From: Rhinopithecimicrobium faecis | GTDB lineage: Bacteria > Bacteroidota > Bacteroidia > Sphingobacteriales > Sphingobacteriaceae | Assembly (NCBI GenBank): GCA_017942165.1 | Contig: JAGKSB010000006.1 | Span: forward strand, 1-64,000 | Direction of reading: 5' to 3' | Length of the DNA: 64,000 bases | Made by a program: the position numbers and the translations under genes | In this document: piece after piece, positions 15,153 to 24,190 of the stretch | Layout of the letters: each line of letters opens with the position of its first letter | Position numbering within the stretch: position 1 is the first letter of the stretch | The notes under the pieces: generated by a model | Told to the model about the DNA's origin: nothing | Seen by the model: only the letters and a program-made list of their open reading frames with translations | Database searches by the model: none

Positions 15153-16025
15153 ATGGGAAATATTATAGATACTATCGGAAATACCCCTTTGGTGGAGATT
15201 ACAAGCTTTCATTCGAATCCGAATGTTAAGATCTTTGCCAAGTTGGAAGGAAACAATCCGGGAGGTTCCGTGAAAGATCGCGCAGCCTTAAATATGATTC
15301 GTTCGGCAATGGAACGTGGTGACATCAAGCAGGATACAAAATTAATCGAAGCTACTTCGGGAAATACAGGGATTGCTTTAGCAATGATTGCCTCCATCTA
15401 TGGGCTTTCACTGGAGTTGGTGATGCCCGCAAGTTCTACTCGCGAGCGTACGCTGACGATGCAAGCTTTTGGTGCTCAGGTAACACTGCTGGAATCCATG
15501 GAGATATGCCGCGATTATGCGGAGGAGAAAGCGGCAACGGGTGATTATTTTATTTTAAACCAATTCGCGAATCCTGATAATTATGCCGCCCATGTAAAGA
15601 CTACAGGGCCCGAAATTTGGCGCGATACGCAAGGGAAGATCACACACTTTGTTTCTGCTATGGGTACCACAGGTACCATTATGGGGAACTCAATTTATTT
15701 GAAAGTGCAAAATCCCGAAATCCAAATTGTAGGTTGTCAACCTACGGAAGAATCTTCAATTCCGGGAATTCGCCGTTGGCCTGCAGCCTATCTACCAAAA
15801 ATATTTGATCCCTCGAAAGTAGATCGCGTGATCGATATCGCTCAAACTGAAGCTACAGCGATGTCGCGTGCCTTAGTTCAGAAGGAAGGCCTTTTTGCGG
15901 GTATGAGTACGGGAGGCGCTTTAGCTGCAGCTTTAAAAGTAGCTTCGGAAATCGAAGAAGGCGTTATTGTTTTTATTGCCTGTGATCGCGGCGATCGCTA
16001 TTTGAGTTCGGACTTATTCGGGTAA
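15153..16025 (+). CDS. cysM: cysteine synthase B (O-acetylserine sulfhydrylase)
   Basis: A 290-residue PLP enzyme that makes cysteine from O-acetylserine and sulfide or thiosulfate. The PLP-binding lysine is in GGSVKDRAA (Lys about 41). The substrate loop is ATSGNTGIALAM (about 68-79), and the phosphate-binding loop is SAMGTTGTIMG (about 168-178). The length and the RRWPAAYLP segment point to the CysM rather than the CysK branch. The ATG follows the cysE stop codon directly, and a terminator ends the two-gene operon. Confidence 0.94.
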   Translation: MGNIIDTIGNTPLVEITSFHSNPNVKIFAKLEGNNPGGSVKDRAALNMIRSAMERGDIKQDTKLIEATSGNTGIALAMIASIYGLSLELVMPASSTRERTLTMQAFGAQVTLLESMEICRDYAEEKAATGDYFILNQFANPDNYAAHVKTTGPEIWRDTQGKITHFVSAMGTTGTIMGNSIYLKVQNPEIQIVGCQPTEESSIPGIRRWPAAYLPKIFDPSKVDRVIDIAQTEATAMSRALVQKEGLFAGMSTGGALAAALKVASEIEEGVIVFIACDRGDRYLSSDLFG

Positions 16026-16050
16026 ATAGCCCGCTCCAACAATCGTTTTA

Positions 16051-16076
16051 AAAAGCTGCCTTAGGCAGCTTTTTTC
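16051..16076 (+). terminator. cysE-cysM operon terminator
   Basis: The stem AAAAGCTGCC / GGCAGCTTTT with a 3-base loop and a T tract lies 26 bases after the cysM stop codon. Confidence 0.9.
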
Positions 16077-16128
16077 GTTTAAAACATTCCCTGCAATAGA
16101 CTGTTTATTACATAAAATAATAATTACT

Positions 16129-16136
16129 TACTTTTG
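16129..16136 (+). promoter_or_regulatory. -7 box of the L,D-transpeptidase gene promoter
   Basis: TACTTTTG matches TAnnTTTG. A TTTA at 16104-16107 lies 21 bases upstream as a weak -33 element. The leader is about 30 bases. Confidence 0.5.
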
Positions 16137-16170
16137 CCCCCTTACTTGTCCATTGGACATATAAATTGCT

Positions 16171-17631
16171 ATGAATAAAATAATTTTACCGCTGTTATCC
16201 CTACTTCTAATCCTGCAAAGTTGTGGACCCACTAAAGAAGTGCATTTTGTACATACGCTTGCGCCAATTTTAAAACAACCCGTTTTAGCAGATTTCGATA
16301 CCACAGCCTATTTTCAAGCATTTGATGAGACGTTTAATAAATTAAAGTCCTCCTTGAAAAACCCGAAATGGATGGCCCAATTTTACGCTGACCACCATCG
16401 TAAGTTGCAGCTCACGGAATCCCAGCTCCTTATGGGGGGAATGGATACGCTTTGCTATTTCTTGTCGCAAGCGGAATCTCACGGTATGCGGGGAACCTAT
16501 TTTCATCAAGTGGAACTTCAACAGGCGTTAAAAGAGCTAAGAACAAAGAAATATACGGATGTTGCCGAGGCTTATAAGACGTTAGCCACACTAGAGATAC
16601 GGGCAAACGATGCTTTTGTAGCCTATATAAATATGCTACAATATGGAGCTATCAACCCAAAGAATCTTTATGGGCGCTATTTTGAAAAAGTAATTCGTGG
16701 AGACTTTAAGCGTTCTGAAGCTGCGGCACTACGTACTGATTGGGCTTTTTTCTTGGATAGCATACAGCCGGAAATTAAGGCCTATAAATCCTTCCAAGAG
16801 GCTTTAGCAGGCCCTTTGTCAACAGCTAAGCGTGAACAAATTTATCTTTCCATGGAAAGATTACGCTGGAAAGGTGTCGACTTTCCTCAGGAGTATATTA
16901 TGGTGAATATTCCGGAGCAACAGCTCCGTATTGTTAAAGAGCAGGAGGTGCAACTAATGATGCGTGTTTGTATTGGTGAGACGGATTATGCCCCTTTTTC
17001 TAAGAAGGGCGTGAATCATGAAACTCCAATTCTATCTGGTTTAATCGACCGCATGCAAGTAAATCCTGTGTGGAATATTCCTCAGAGCATTGTTAAAAAA
17101 GAACTCTTGGATAAGCTGATTGAAAATCCTTCCTATTTGGAGAATAGAAATATGGTAGCTTACAATAAAAAAGGACAGCTTGTAGACCCTCAAACCGTTG
17201 ATTGGTCTGCAGATTCTGTGAAAAGCTATTCTTTTAAGCAGAATCCTGGAGCTGATAACTCACTGGGAAATATCAAGTTTATATTTAAAAACCCCTATGC
17301 GATCTATCTGCATGATACCCCCTCTAAAGCGGCCTTCGGGGCGGCCAATAGAGCGGTATCGCATGGTTGTGTTCGTGTAGAAAAACCAGTGGACTTAGCG
17401 GCATATCTTGTCAAAGATACTGTAGAAGCTCAAAAAATAAAGGAAGAGATGCTTTCTGATAATACTACTTCACGTTGGGTGAAAATGAAAAAAGGTATTC
17501 CTGTATTTATGACTTATTATACCACTTGGTTTGACCCCAAAGGAAAAATTACCCAGTATCCAGATATTTATGGCTATGATGCGCCCTTGAAGGAAAAGAT
17601 GAAAAAATATTTTCCAAAAATAGCAAGCTAA
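16171..17631 (+). CDS. YcbB-like L,D-transpeptidase lipoprotein
   Basis: A 486-residue envelope protein with a lipobox at residues 14-18 (ILQSC), so it is probably lipid-anchored. The N-terminal half is a helical scaffold domain. The YkuD catalytic domain starts near residue 245 (MVNIPEQQLRIVKEQE) and holds the nucleophile Cys400 in SHGCVRV with His398 and Arg402. The AIYLHDTPSKAAFG segment comes just before. L,D-transpeptidases form 3-3 crosslinks in peptidoglycan or attach proteins to it. The length and domain order match the YcbB (LdtD) branch. It converges on the threonine aldolase gene. Confidence 0.9.
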   Translation: MNKIILPLLSLLLILQSCGPTKEVHFVHTLAPILKQPVLADFDTTAYFQAFDETFNKLKSSLKNPKWMAQFYADHHRKLQLTESQLLMGGMDTLCYFLSQAESHGMRGTYFHQVELQQALKELRTKKYTDVAEAYKTLATLEIRANDAFVAYINMLQYGAINPKNLYGRYFEKVIRGDFKRSEAAALRTDWAFFLDSIQPEIKAYKSFQEALAGPLSTAKREQIYLSMERLRWKGVDFPQEYIMVNIPEQQLRIVKEQEVQLMMRVCIGETDYAPFSKKGVNHETPILSGLIDRMQVNPVWNIPQSIVKKELLDKLIENPSYLENRNMVAYNKKGQLVDPQTVDWSADSVKSYSFKQNPGADNSLGNIKFIFKNPYAIYLHDTPSKAAFGAANRAVSHGCVRVEKPVDLAAYLVKDTVEAQKIKEEMLSDNTTSRWVKMKKGIPVFMTYYTTWFDPKGKITQYPDIYGYDAPLKEKMKKYFPKIAS

Positions 17632-17646
17632 GAACCTTATTTAGAC

Positions 17647-17678
17647 TTTTCCACATTGTTTGTAAACAATGTGGAAAA
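17647..17678. repeat. 15-bp perfect inverted repeat between convergent genes
   Basis: The arms TTTTCCACATTGTTT and AAACAATGTGGAAAA are perfectly complementary around a 2-base centre. There is no T tract beyond the stem on either side, so it is not a classical terminator, although its position between two stop codons suggests transcript-end processing. The TTTTCCACA half-site is one base from the DnaA-box consensus and recurs before ftsZ. Confidence 0.85.
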
Positions 17679-17697
17679 CTAATTGTAGCTCCTCCTC

Positions 17698-18726
17698 TTA
17701 TCCTTTGTGATCAGCCACTACCTGCAAGAAGTCTGCGACAGCTTGATCTGTCGTAGCCCAAGAGGTAACCAGCCGAATACACGTATGCTCTTGATCTATT
17801 TTCTGCCAACAATGAAAATCAAAATCCTCTTGTAAACGACTTAGAAGGGTGTTTGGTACGATCGGAAAAATTTGATTTGAAACAGGTTCTGTTAGGAATT
17901 TAAATCCTTTTTCTTGAAATCCTCTGGCAAGGACCATCGCTTGTTGGTTTGCATGCTGCGCGATTTCGAAAAATAAATCGTTAGTAAAAAGAGCTGAAAA
18001 TTGTGTTCCTAACAATCTTCCCTTCGCTAAAAGTGCCCCACGCTGCTTTATACTGAATCTAAAGTGAGTTATTAACATTTTATTGTTGATAACTATTGCC
18101 TCCCCGAGTAAGGCCCCATTTTTTGTGCCTCCTATATAGAAGATATCTGTAAATGCGGATAAATCAGCTAAAGTTAACTCATTGCTTGCTGCCGTTAAAG
18201 CTGATCCCAAACGTGCGCCATCTAAGTAGAGTATCAAACCTTGTGCTTGACAATAAGCATAGAGCTCCTGTAATTCTTTTTTAGAATAAATGGTGCCTAT
18301 CTCTGTCGTATTAGAAATATATACTACCCGTGGAAGCACCATATGCTCGTCTGAATGATACGCTATCACAGGCTTAATTAATGCCGGCGTTAATTTTCCG
18401 TCCTCAGCGGATACCGTCAACACTTTGTGTCCTGTAGCCTCTATAGCGCCAGTTTCATGTACCGCAATATGGCCTGATTCTGCACAAATAACCGCTTCAA
18501 AGGGCTTCATAAGCGCCGAAAGGACCAATAAATTGGCCTGTGTACCTCCTGAAACATAATGTATCTCGCTGTCAGTATTTCCTATTTTCTGCTGAATTAA
18601 AGCCGTAGCCTCAGCGCAATAGGCGTCTTCTCCGTAACCTGCCTGCTGCACTAAATTCGTGTCCAGCAAATGTGCTAATACTTTAGGGTGTGCCCCCTCA
18701 CTATAATCATTCTTGAAACTATACAT
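17698..18726 (-). CDS. ltaE: low-specificity L-threonine aldolase family protein
   Basis: A 342-residue PLP enzyme of the beta-eliminating lyase/threonine aldolase family. The N-terminal NDYSEGAHPKVL motif binds substrate and YGEDAYCAEA lies near the cofactor. LYLDGARLGSAL (about 166-177) carries the Asp and Arg, and the PLP lysine is Lys202 in GGTKNGAL. It should split L-threonine or allo-threonine to glycine and acetaldehyde. The related tyrosine or serine lyases are less likely by motif. It is monocistronic, with the divergent SusC gene upstream. Confidence 0.88.
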   Translation of the reverse strand: MYSFKNDYSEGAHPKVLAHLLDTNLVQQAGYGEDAYCAEATALIQQKIGNTDSEIHYVSGGTQANLLVLSALMKPFEAVICAESGHIAVHETGAIEATGHKVLTVSAEDGKLTPALIKPVIAYHSDEHMVLPRVVYISNTTEIGTIYSKKELQELYAYCQAQGLILYLDGARLGSALTAASNELTLADLSAFTDIFYIGGTKNGALLGEAIVINNKMLITHFRFSIKQRGALLAKGRLLGTQFSALFTNDLFFEIAQHANQQAMVLARGFQEKGFKFLTEPVSNQIFPIVPNTLLSRLQEDFDFHCWQKIDQEHTCIRLVTSWATTDQAVADFLQVVADHKG

Positions 18727-18987
18727 AGCTCAAATTTAGGGTTATATAGGTGAATTATTAAAAAACTATAAAATTATTTATTTTTTATAATTTCTTATTT
18801 TTTTAAAATATTTAATTATATATTTAGCACATGCTGCATCAAAATGTAGCTATATAAACCAATTTTAACCGATAAATCAAGCGTATTTTTTTTACTTTAT
18901 AGGCCGAGCTATGCGTCCCTATATACTAAAAGGCTATGTACTTGATGAATCAACACAAACCAATTATTAACTGTAAATCATACAATT

Positions 18988-21900
18988 ATGAGGAACAACT
19001 ATGTAAGCCAGTCGCATTGGAGAAAGACGTTTTGGATGGGGGCGATTGTGTCTTTATCTGCAATTTGTCATGCTCCCGTGTTTGCAAATCCTGCTCACCT
19101 AAGCTATAAAATGCTGGAACAGGAAAAAATATCCGTAAAGGGTATGGTTACGAATACTGAAAATGGACTCCCATTATCAGGCGTAACAGTCACATTAGTA
19201 GGTACTAATACTGCGACAACAACCAATCAGAATGGGGAGTATACTTTAGAGAATATTCCACGTAACGGGCAACTAAATTTTAGTATGATCGGGATGGTAT
19301 CGCGTAATGAAGAAGTGAAAAGCCGATCCACGATTTCTGTAAGCTTAGCGACAAGTAGTTCCAATCTAGACGAGGTCATTGTCGTAGGCTATGGGGTGCA
19401 GAAAAAGGAAACAGTAACGGGATCTGTTGTCGCTGTAAAGGGTTCCGAACTAGCGAAATCACCGGCATTAAACGTTTCTAATTCATTAGCAGGCCGCGTT
19501 CCTGGAGTCGTGGCAACAAATGCTTCTGCGGAGCCAGGCTATGATGGGTCGACCATCAGAATTCGTGGTTCCAATACCTTAGGAGACTCCAGTCCTTTGA
19601 TCGTTATCGATGGTATTCCTGCACGTCAAGGGGGATTTGATCGCTTGAATCCTGCAGATATTGACAATATATCTGTATTAAAAGATGCCTCTGCGGCAAT
19701 TTACGGTGCGCGTGCGGCCAATGGGGTTATCTTAGTAACTACGAAGCGTGGTAAGAATGGTAAACCACAGTTATCGTATACTTTCAACCAGGGATTCTCT
19801 CAACCTACGGTAATTCCTGAGCTAGCGGATGCTTCGGAATATGCAGAGATGCGTAATGAGCTCGAAGTGTACAAACTTCCAGTAGCTGAATGGTCCGCGG
19901 CACAGAATGCATTCCGTACTGCTGGAACCTATACTCGCCCTAATCGTACAACAATCGAAGCGCCTTTTACACCGGAGGATTTCACCTTGTTTAAAGACGG
20001 CTCGGATCCTTGGGGACACCCTAATACCGATTGGTATAAAGCAACATTAAAAAATTGGTCCCCACAGCAGAAGCACAACTTGCAGATTACAGGGGGAAAT
20101 GAAGATGTTAAATATTTAGCTTCCCTGGGCTATCAAGACCAAGATGCTTTTTATAAAAATTCTGCTACAGGCTATAAACAATACGATTTACGAATCAACT
20201 TGGATGCTAAAGTAAGCAAATATATTACCACGAAATTTGGTGTTTTAGGTAGACAGGAAAATAGAAATTTCCCTACGAAAAGCTCGGGAACAATCTTTCG
20301 TATGCTAATGCGTGGTAACCCTACTCAACCTGCTTTCTGGCCTAATGGTATGCCTGGACCGGATATTGAAAATGGTGAAAATCCGGTTGTTATTACCACG
20401 AATCAAACAGGATACGATCGTGATAAACGCTATTACTTCCAAACCAATGGACAGATTGATATTACTATTCCTGGCGTTGAAGGGTTGAAATTCTCAGGTA
20501 ACGCAGCCGTGGATAAGTATATTAAAAAACAGAAAACATGGCAGACACCTTGGTATCTCTACAGCTGGCAAGGAGGTCTTGAGGCAGATGGAGTGACTCC
20601 AGCCTTAGTACGAGGAAAACGTGGGCCCGCAGATCCACGGTTGACCCAGTCAGATGAAGATCAGTTGAATATCTTATTAGGTGGGGTACTAACCTACGAT
20701 AAGAAAATTGAGGACCATACTTTTAATATTTTAGTCGGAGCCAACAGGGAAACAATTCGTAATGATAACTTCTCAGCCTATAGAAGATATTTCCTATCGG
20801 ATAATGTGGATTATCTCTTCGCAGGGGGAGATGGTGAAAAAAATAATGGCGGTGGAGCTTTTGAACGCGCTCGTTTAAATTATTTTGGACGCTTTAATTA
20901 CAACTATAAATCCAAGTATATTGCTGAATTACTGTGGCGCTATGATGGTTCTTATATGTTCCCGGAATCTAAACGTTATGGATTCTTCCCTGGTGCAATG
21001 TTAGGATGGGTAGTCTCGGAAGAAGGTTTTTGGAAGGAAAATGTACCCGCAGTCAACTACTTGAAAATTAGAGCTTCCTATGGTCAAATGGGGAATGATA
21101 ATGTGACCTATAACGGGTCTCTTCAAGAGTACCAATATTTCTCTACCTATGGATTTGGCTCTTATGTCATTGGAAACGATATGGTAAAGACCCTTTTCGA
21201 AAGCCGTGTAGCGAATGAATTTATTACTTGGGAGGTAGCCAATAACTACAACTTAGGTATCGACGCTCAGTTTTTCGGTGGAAAGATGAATTTTGAATTT
21301 GATGTTTTCAAAAATAGTAGAAACTCAATCCTTTGGCAACGTAATGCCTCTATTCCACAAACAACAGGAATGACTCTTCCGGCAGAGAATATCGGTAAAG
21401 TAGATAATAAAGGTTGGGAGTTTAACTTAGGTTACCAAGATAAGGTCGGTGACTGGGGCTATAACGTTTCCGTCAATGGAGGCTACGCGAAGAATAAAAT
21501 TATATTCTGGGATGAAGCGTCAGGTTCTCCTGCATGGCAACGTACTACAGGAAGAACGATTAACTCCGGGATCTATTATATTTATGATGGGGTGTTTAAG
21601 GACAATGAAGCTATTGCAGCTAATACATTAGACTATTCAGCTATCACCAATAACTTACGTCCAGGAGATATGAAATATAAAGATTATGATGGGGATGGAA
21701 AGATTACTCCAGATGATCGTGTACGTAGAGATAAGAATTCAACACCTACCTTCCAAGGAGGTCTTAACATTGGTTTACGATACCGTTCGTTTGATCTTTC
21801 GATCTTATTTCAAGGAGCTACGGGAGGTGAAGTGCGTATAGGAACGGATGAGTCTGGAGCTATTGGAAACTATTTACATGAGTTCTATGAGAAACGATGG

Positions 21901-22209
21901 ACCGTGGACCAACCGAGTGCTGTAGATCCACGAATTACAGACCGTTCGGACCAATATTTCTCTTCAGGAAATACTTACTGGCTACATTCAAATAACTATA
22001 TCCGTCTTAAGAACGTGGAGTTAGGGTATAATTTAAATGGTAGATTTACAGAACGCTTAGGAATTTCTAGCTTACGCTTTTATGCTAGCGGTATGAATTT
22101 ATTGACTTGGTCAAAATTAAAAATGTATGATCCTGAATCGACAAATGCTTTTGGTCAATATTATCCGCAATCCCGATTAATTAATACGGGTGTTTTAATA
22201 TCCTTCTAA
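18988..22209 (+). CDS. SusC/RagA-family TonB-linked outer-membrane transporter
   Basis: A 1073-residue outer-membrane protein. A signal peptide (about 1-33, ending VFANPA) precedes a carboxypeptidase-regulatory-like beta-sandwich (about 48-120, KGMVTNTENGLPLSGVTVT). Next come the TonB box (DEVIVVGYG), the SusC signature plug (VTGSVVAVKGSEL, then SLAGRVPGV and DGIPAR..FDRLNPADIDNISVLKD), and a 22-strand barrel ending in SF. These proteins import glycans, peptides or other large nutrients with the SusD lipoprotein made from the next gene, 10 bases on. No sigma/anti-sigma pair or degradative enzyme is adjacent, so the substrate cannot be predicted. Confidence 0.95.
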   Translation: MRNNYVSQSHWRKTFWMGAIVSLSAICHAPVFANPAHLSYKMLEQEKISVKGMVTNTENGLPLSGVTVTLVGTNTATTTNQNGEYTLENIPRNGQLNFSMIGMVSRNEEVKSRSTISVSLATSSSNLDEVIVVGYGVQKKETVTGSVVAVKGSELAKSPALNVSNSLAGRVPGVVATNASAEPGYDGSTIRIRGSNTLGDSSPLIVIDGIPARQGGFDRLNPADIDNISVLKDASAAIYGARAANGVILVTTKRGKNGKPQLSYTFNQGFSQPTVIPELADASEYAEMRNELEVYKLPVAEWSAAQNAFRTAGTYTRPNRTTIEAPFTPEDFTLFKDGSDPWGHPNTDWYKATLKNWSPQQKHNLQITGGNEDVKYLASLGYQDQDAFYKNSATGYKQYDLRINLDAKVSKYITTKFGVLGRQENRNFPTKSSGTIFRMLMRGNPTQPAFWPNGMPGPDIENGENPVVITTNQTGYDRDKRYYFQTNGQIDITIPGVEGLKFSGNAAVDKYIKKQKTWQTPWYLYSWQGGLEADGVTPALVRGKRGPADPRLTQSDEDQLNILLGGVLTYDKKIEDHTFNILVGANRETIRNDNFSAYRRYFLSDNVDYLFAGGDGEKNNGGGAFERARLNYFGRFNYNYKSKYIAELLWRYDGSYMFPESKRYGFFPGAMLGWVVSEEGFWKENVPAVNYLKIRASYGQMGNDNVTYNGSLQEYQYFSTYGFGSYVIGNDMVKTLFESRVANEFITWEVANNYNLGIDAQFFGGKMNFEFDVFKNSRNSILWQRNASIPQTTGMTLPAENIGKVDNKGWEFNLGYQDKVGDWGYNVSVNGGYAKNKIIFWDEASGSPAWQRTTGRTINSGIYYIYDGVFKDNEAIAANTLDYSAITNNLRPGDMKYKDYDGDGKITPDDRVRRDKNSTPTFQGGLNIGLRYRSFDLSILFQGATGGEVRIGTDESGAIGNYLHEFYEKRWTVDQPSAVDPRITDRSDQYFSSGNTYWLHSNNYIRLKNVELGYNLNGRFTERLGISSLRFYASGMNLLTWSKLKMYDPESTNAFGQYYPQSRLINTGVLISF

Positions 22210-22219
22210 TTAACCTATT

Positions 22220-24100
22220 ATGAAAAATCTTAAATTATTTTATATACCACTTTCAGCCTTACTATTTACGGGGTTATTCAGCGCATGTAACGACGATTTT
22301 GTGAGTACTAAACCCTTTTCTGAAGTTTCAGACGAGGCCGTATGGTCGGATGCAGCCCTATCTCAAGCTTTTGTAAATGAAATATACAATGGCTTTGGTC
22401 AGGGAGGCTTTAATGAGCAAATGTTAGCCTCACTTACGGATGAATCCATGTTTACACACCCTGGAAGAGGAATTAATACCATTACGGAAAGCCGCTCTAA
22501 TCCTGCAGATCAAGGTTGGATTGTAGATTCTTATGCTTATGGAAATTTGTATAAGCGTATTCGCGCGACAAATATTGCCATCGCAAATTTGGAGAATCCA
22601 AAGTTTACGAACCCTGCTCAAGCAAAGCAGATGCTTGGTGAGGCCCATTTCTTACGTGCTTTCTATTATCATCAATTAGTCCGCTTTTATGGTGCAGTGC
22701 CCATTATCGCTACGATTTATAAATTAGGTGAAGCAGACTATTCTATCGCACGTAATACCTATGAAGAGTGTGTGAAATTTATTGCTGATGACTGCGACAA
22801 AGCGGCAAGCCTATTAGCTGGAATTTCCAAAGTTGATGGCCGCGCTAACGAAGCAGCAGCCTTAGCTTTAAAAGCCCGCGTACTGGTCTATGCAGCTTCA
22901 GATTTACATGATAATGCCACCGCAAAATCTAAGTCTACAGTAATAGCGTCTTTCTCAAAACCTGATCTCTTAGGCTATGTAAGTGGAAACCGCGCCGAAC
23001 GTTGGCAAAAGGCAAAAGCGGCTGCAAAAGCTGTGTTAGATAAATCTGAACTTGCCTATAAATTGAATCTAACCTCAGCTGCACCTGCGGCTGAAGGGCG
23101 TGCTAACTACATCGCATTAGCAATGGGCGGAGGCTCTAAAGCTGCCGATGCGGATGCTAAACGCGATTTAATCTTAGGCCGCTTCTTTATAGATCTAAAA
23201 GATGAAGGTGGCGCCTATGTGGGGCGTAATAATGGCCCTAATGGCTACCATAACTGGGCAGGAAATAGCCCTACTCAGTTGTTAGTAGACGACTACGAAA
23301 CAGGCGATGGAGAGAAATTTGATTGGAATAATCCCGCGCACCTCTCGAAATTCTATTCCAATAGAGATCCTAGATTAGGGGCAACAGTACTTCATGATGG
23401 TGCTACTTGGAAGCCGCGTACGGATGATGTTAAAAATAGAGACCCTTGGAATCAAATTCAAACGGGACAATATGAAGTCCTTTCTGCAGGCGGTCAGAAG
23501 AGTGTACAATATGGTTTAGATACCCGAAATTCCCCTATTGAGGATTGGAACGGTTCCTACACAGGTTACTATATGCGTAAATTCGTGGATCCTGATGCGT
23601 CGATAGTGGATCAGAATACACGCCAACGTGTGCCTTGGCCTGTTCTAAGATACACTGAAGCGGTCTTGAATTATGTGGAAGCGTGTATTGAATTAGGGGA
23701 AGATGGGGAAGCGCGTACCTGGTTAAATAAGATTCGCTTTAGAGCGGGTATGCCTCCTGTAACAGAATCTGGGGCAGCCCTCAAAGCACGCTACCGAAAT
23801 GAAAGACGCGTCGAGTTAGCTTATGAGGAACATCGCTTCTTTGATGTTCGACGTTGGATGACAGCAGGCGAGACCATTGGTCGTAAAGTAACAATCGTCA
23901 ATATTTTCGGCCGTCTGAAAGCGGGTAAGCAAGTGACTTTGTATCAGTATAATCCTGATAACTATACATATGAGTATACAAAGAATACCATTGACCCAGG
24001 GATTGAAAATAGACAATGGTTAGATAAGATGTATTTTATTTCGTTGAATAGAGATGAGATAAATAGAAATGGAAAACTTATTCAAAATCCAGGCTATTAA
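22220..24100 (+). CDS. RagB/SusD-family nutrient-binding lipoprotein
   Basis: A 626-residue lipoprotein with a lipobox ending at Cys23 (FTGLFSAC). The SusD fold is seen from the tetratricopeptide-like N-terminal half (LGEAHFLRAFYYHQLVRFYGAVPI, about 140-163) and the C-terminal SusD signature (LRYTEAVLNYVEACIELG, then WLNKIRFRAGMP, RNERRVELAYEEHRFFDVRRW). It caps the SusC barrel at the cell surface and binds the imported ligand. It lies 10 bases after susC and is followed by two hairpins. With susC it forms an orphan pair. Confidence 0.95.
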   Translation: MKNLKLFYIPLSALLFTGLFSACNDDFVSTKPFSEVSDEAVWSDAALSQAFVNEIYNGFGQGGFNEQMLASLTDESMFTHPGRGINTITESRSNPADQGWIVDSYAYGNLYKRIRATNIAIANLENPKFTNPAQAKQMLGEAHFLRAFYYHQLVRFYGAVPIIATIYKLGEADYSIARNTYEECVKFIADDCDKAASLLAGISKVDGRANEAAALALKARVLVYAASDLHDNATAKSKSTVIASFSKPDLLGYVSGNRAERWQKAKAAAKAVLDKSELAYKLNLTSAAPAAEGRANYIALAMGGGSKAADADAKRDLILGRFFIDLKDEGGAYVGRNNGPNGYHNWAGNSPTQLLVDDYETGDGEKFDWNNPAHLSKFYSNRDPRLGATVLHDGATWKPRTDDVKNRDPWNQIQTGQYEVLSAGGQKSVQYGLDTRNSPIEDWNGSYTGYYMRKFVDPDASIVDQNTRQRVPWPVLRYTEAVLNYVEACIELGEDGEARTWLNKIRFRAGMPPVTESGAALKARYRNERRVELAYEEHRFFDVRRWMTAGETIGRKVTIVNIFGRLKAGKQVTLYQYNPDNYTYEYTKNTIDPGIENRQWLDKMYFISLNRDEINRNGKLIQNPGY

Positions 24101-24108
24101 TTAATTAT

Positions 24109-24131
24109 ATAACCTGTCTTAGACAGGTTAT
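24109..24131 (+). terminator. hairpin after the susD-like gene
   Basis: ATAACCTGTCT / AGACAGGTTAT form an 11-bp stem 8 bases after the stop codon, without a strong T tract. It may pause or protect the transcript ahead of the main terminator at 24153. Confidence 0.6.
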
Positions 24132-24152
24132 TAATACGTAAATAGCTATTAA

Positions 24153-24190
24153 AACAGAGAGGCTTTGCAGCCTCTCTGTTTGTTTTATTT
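24153..24190. terminator. bidirectional terminator between susD-like gene and tex
   Basis: The stem AACAGAGAGGCT / AGCCTCTCTGTT with a 4-base loop and TTTGTTTT on the plus side lies between the convergent genes. It overlaps the 3' end of tex by a few bases. Confidence 0.85.
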
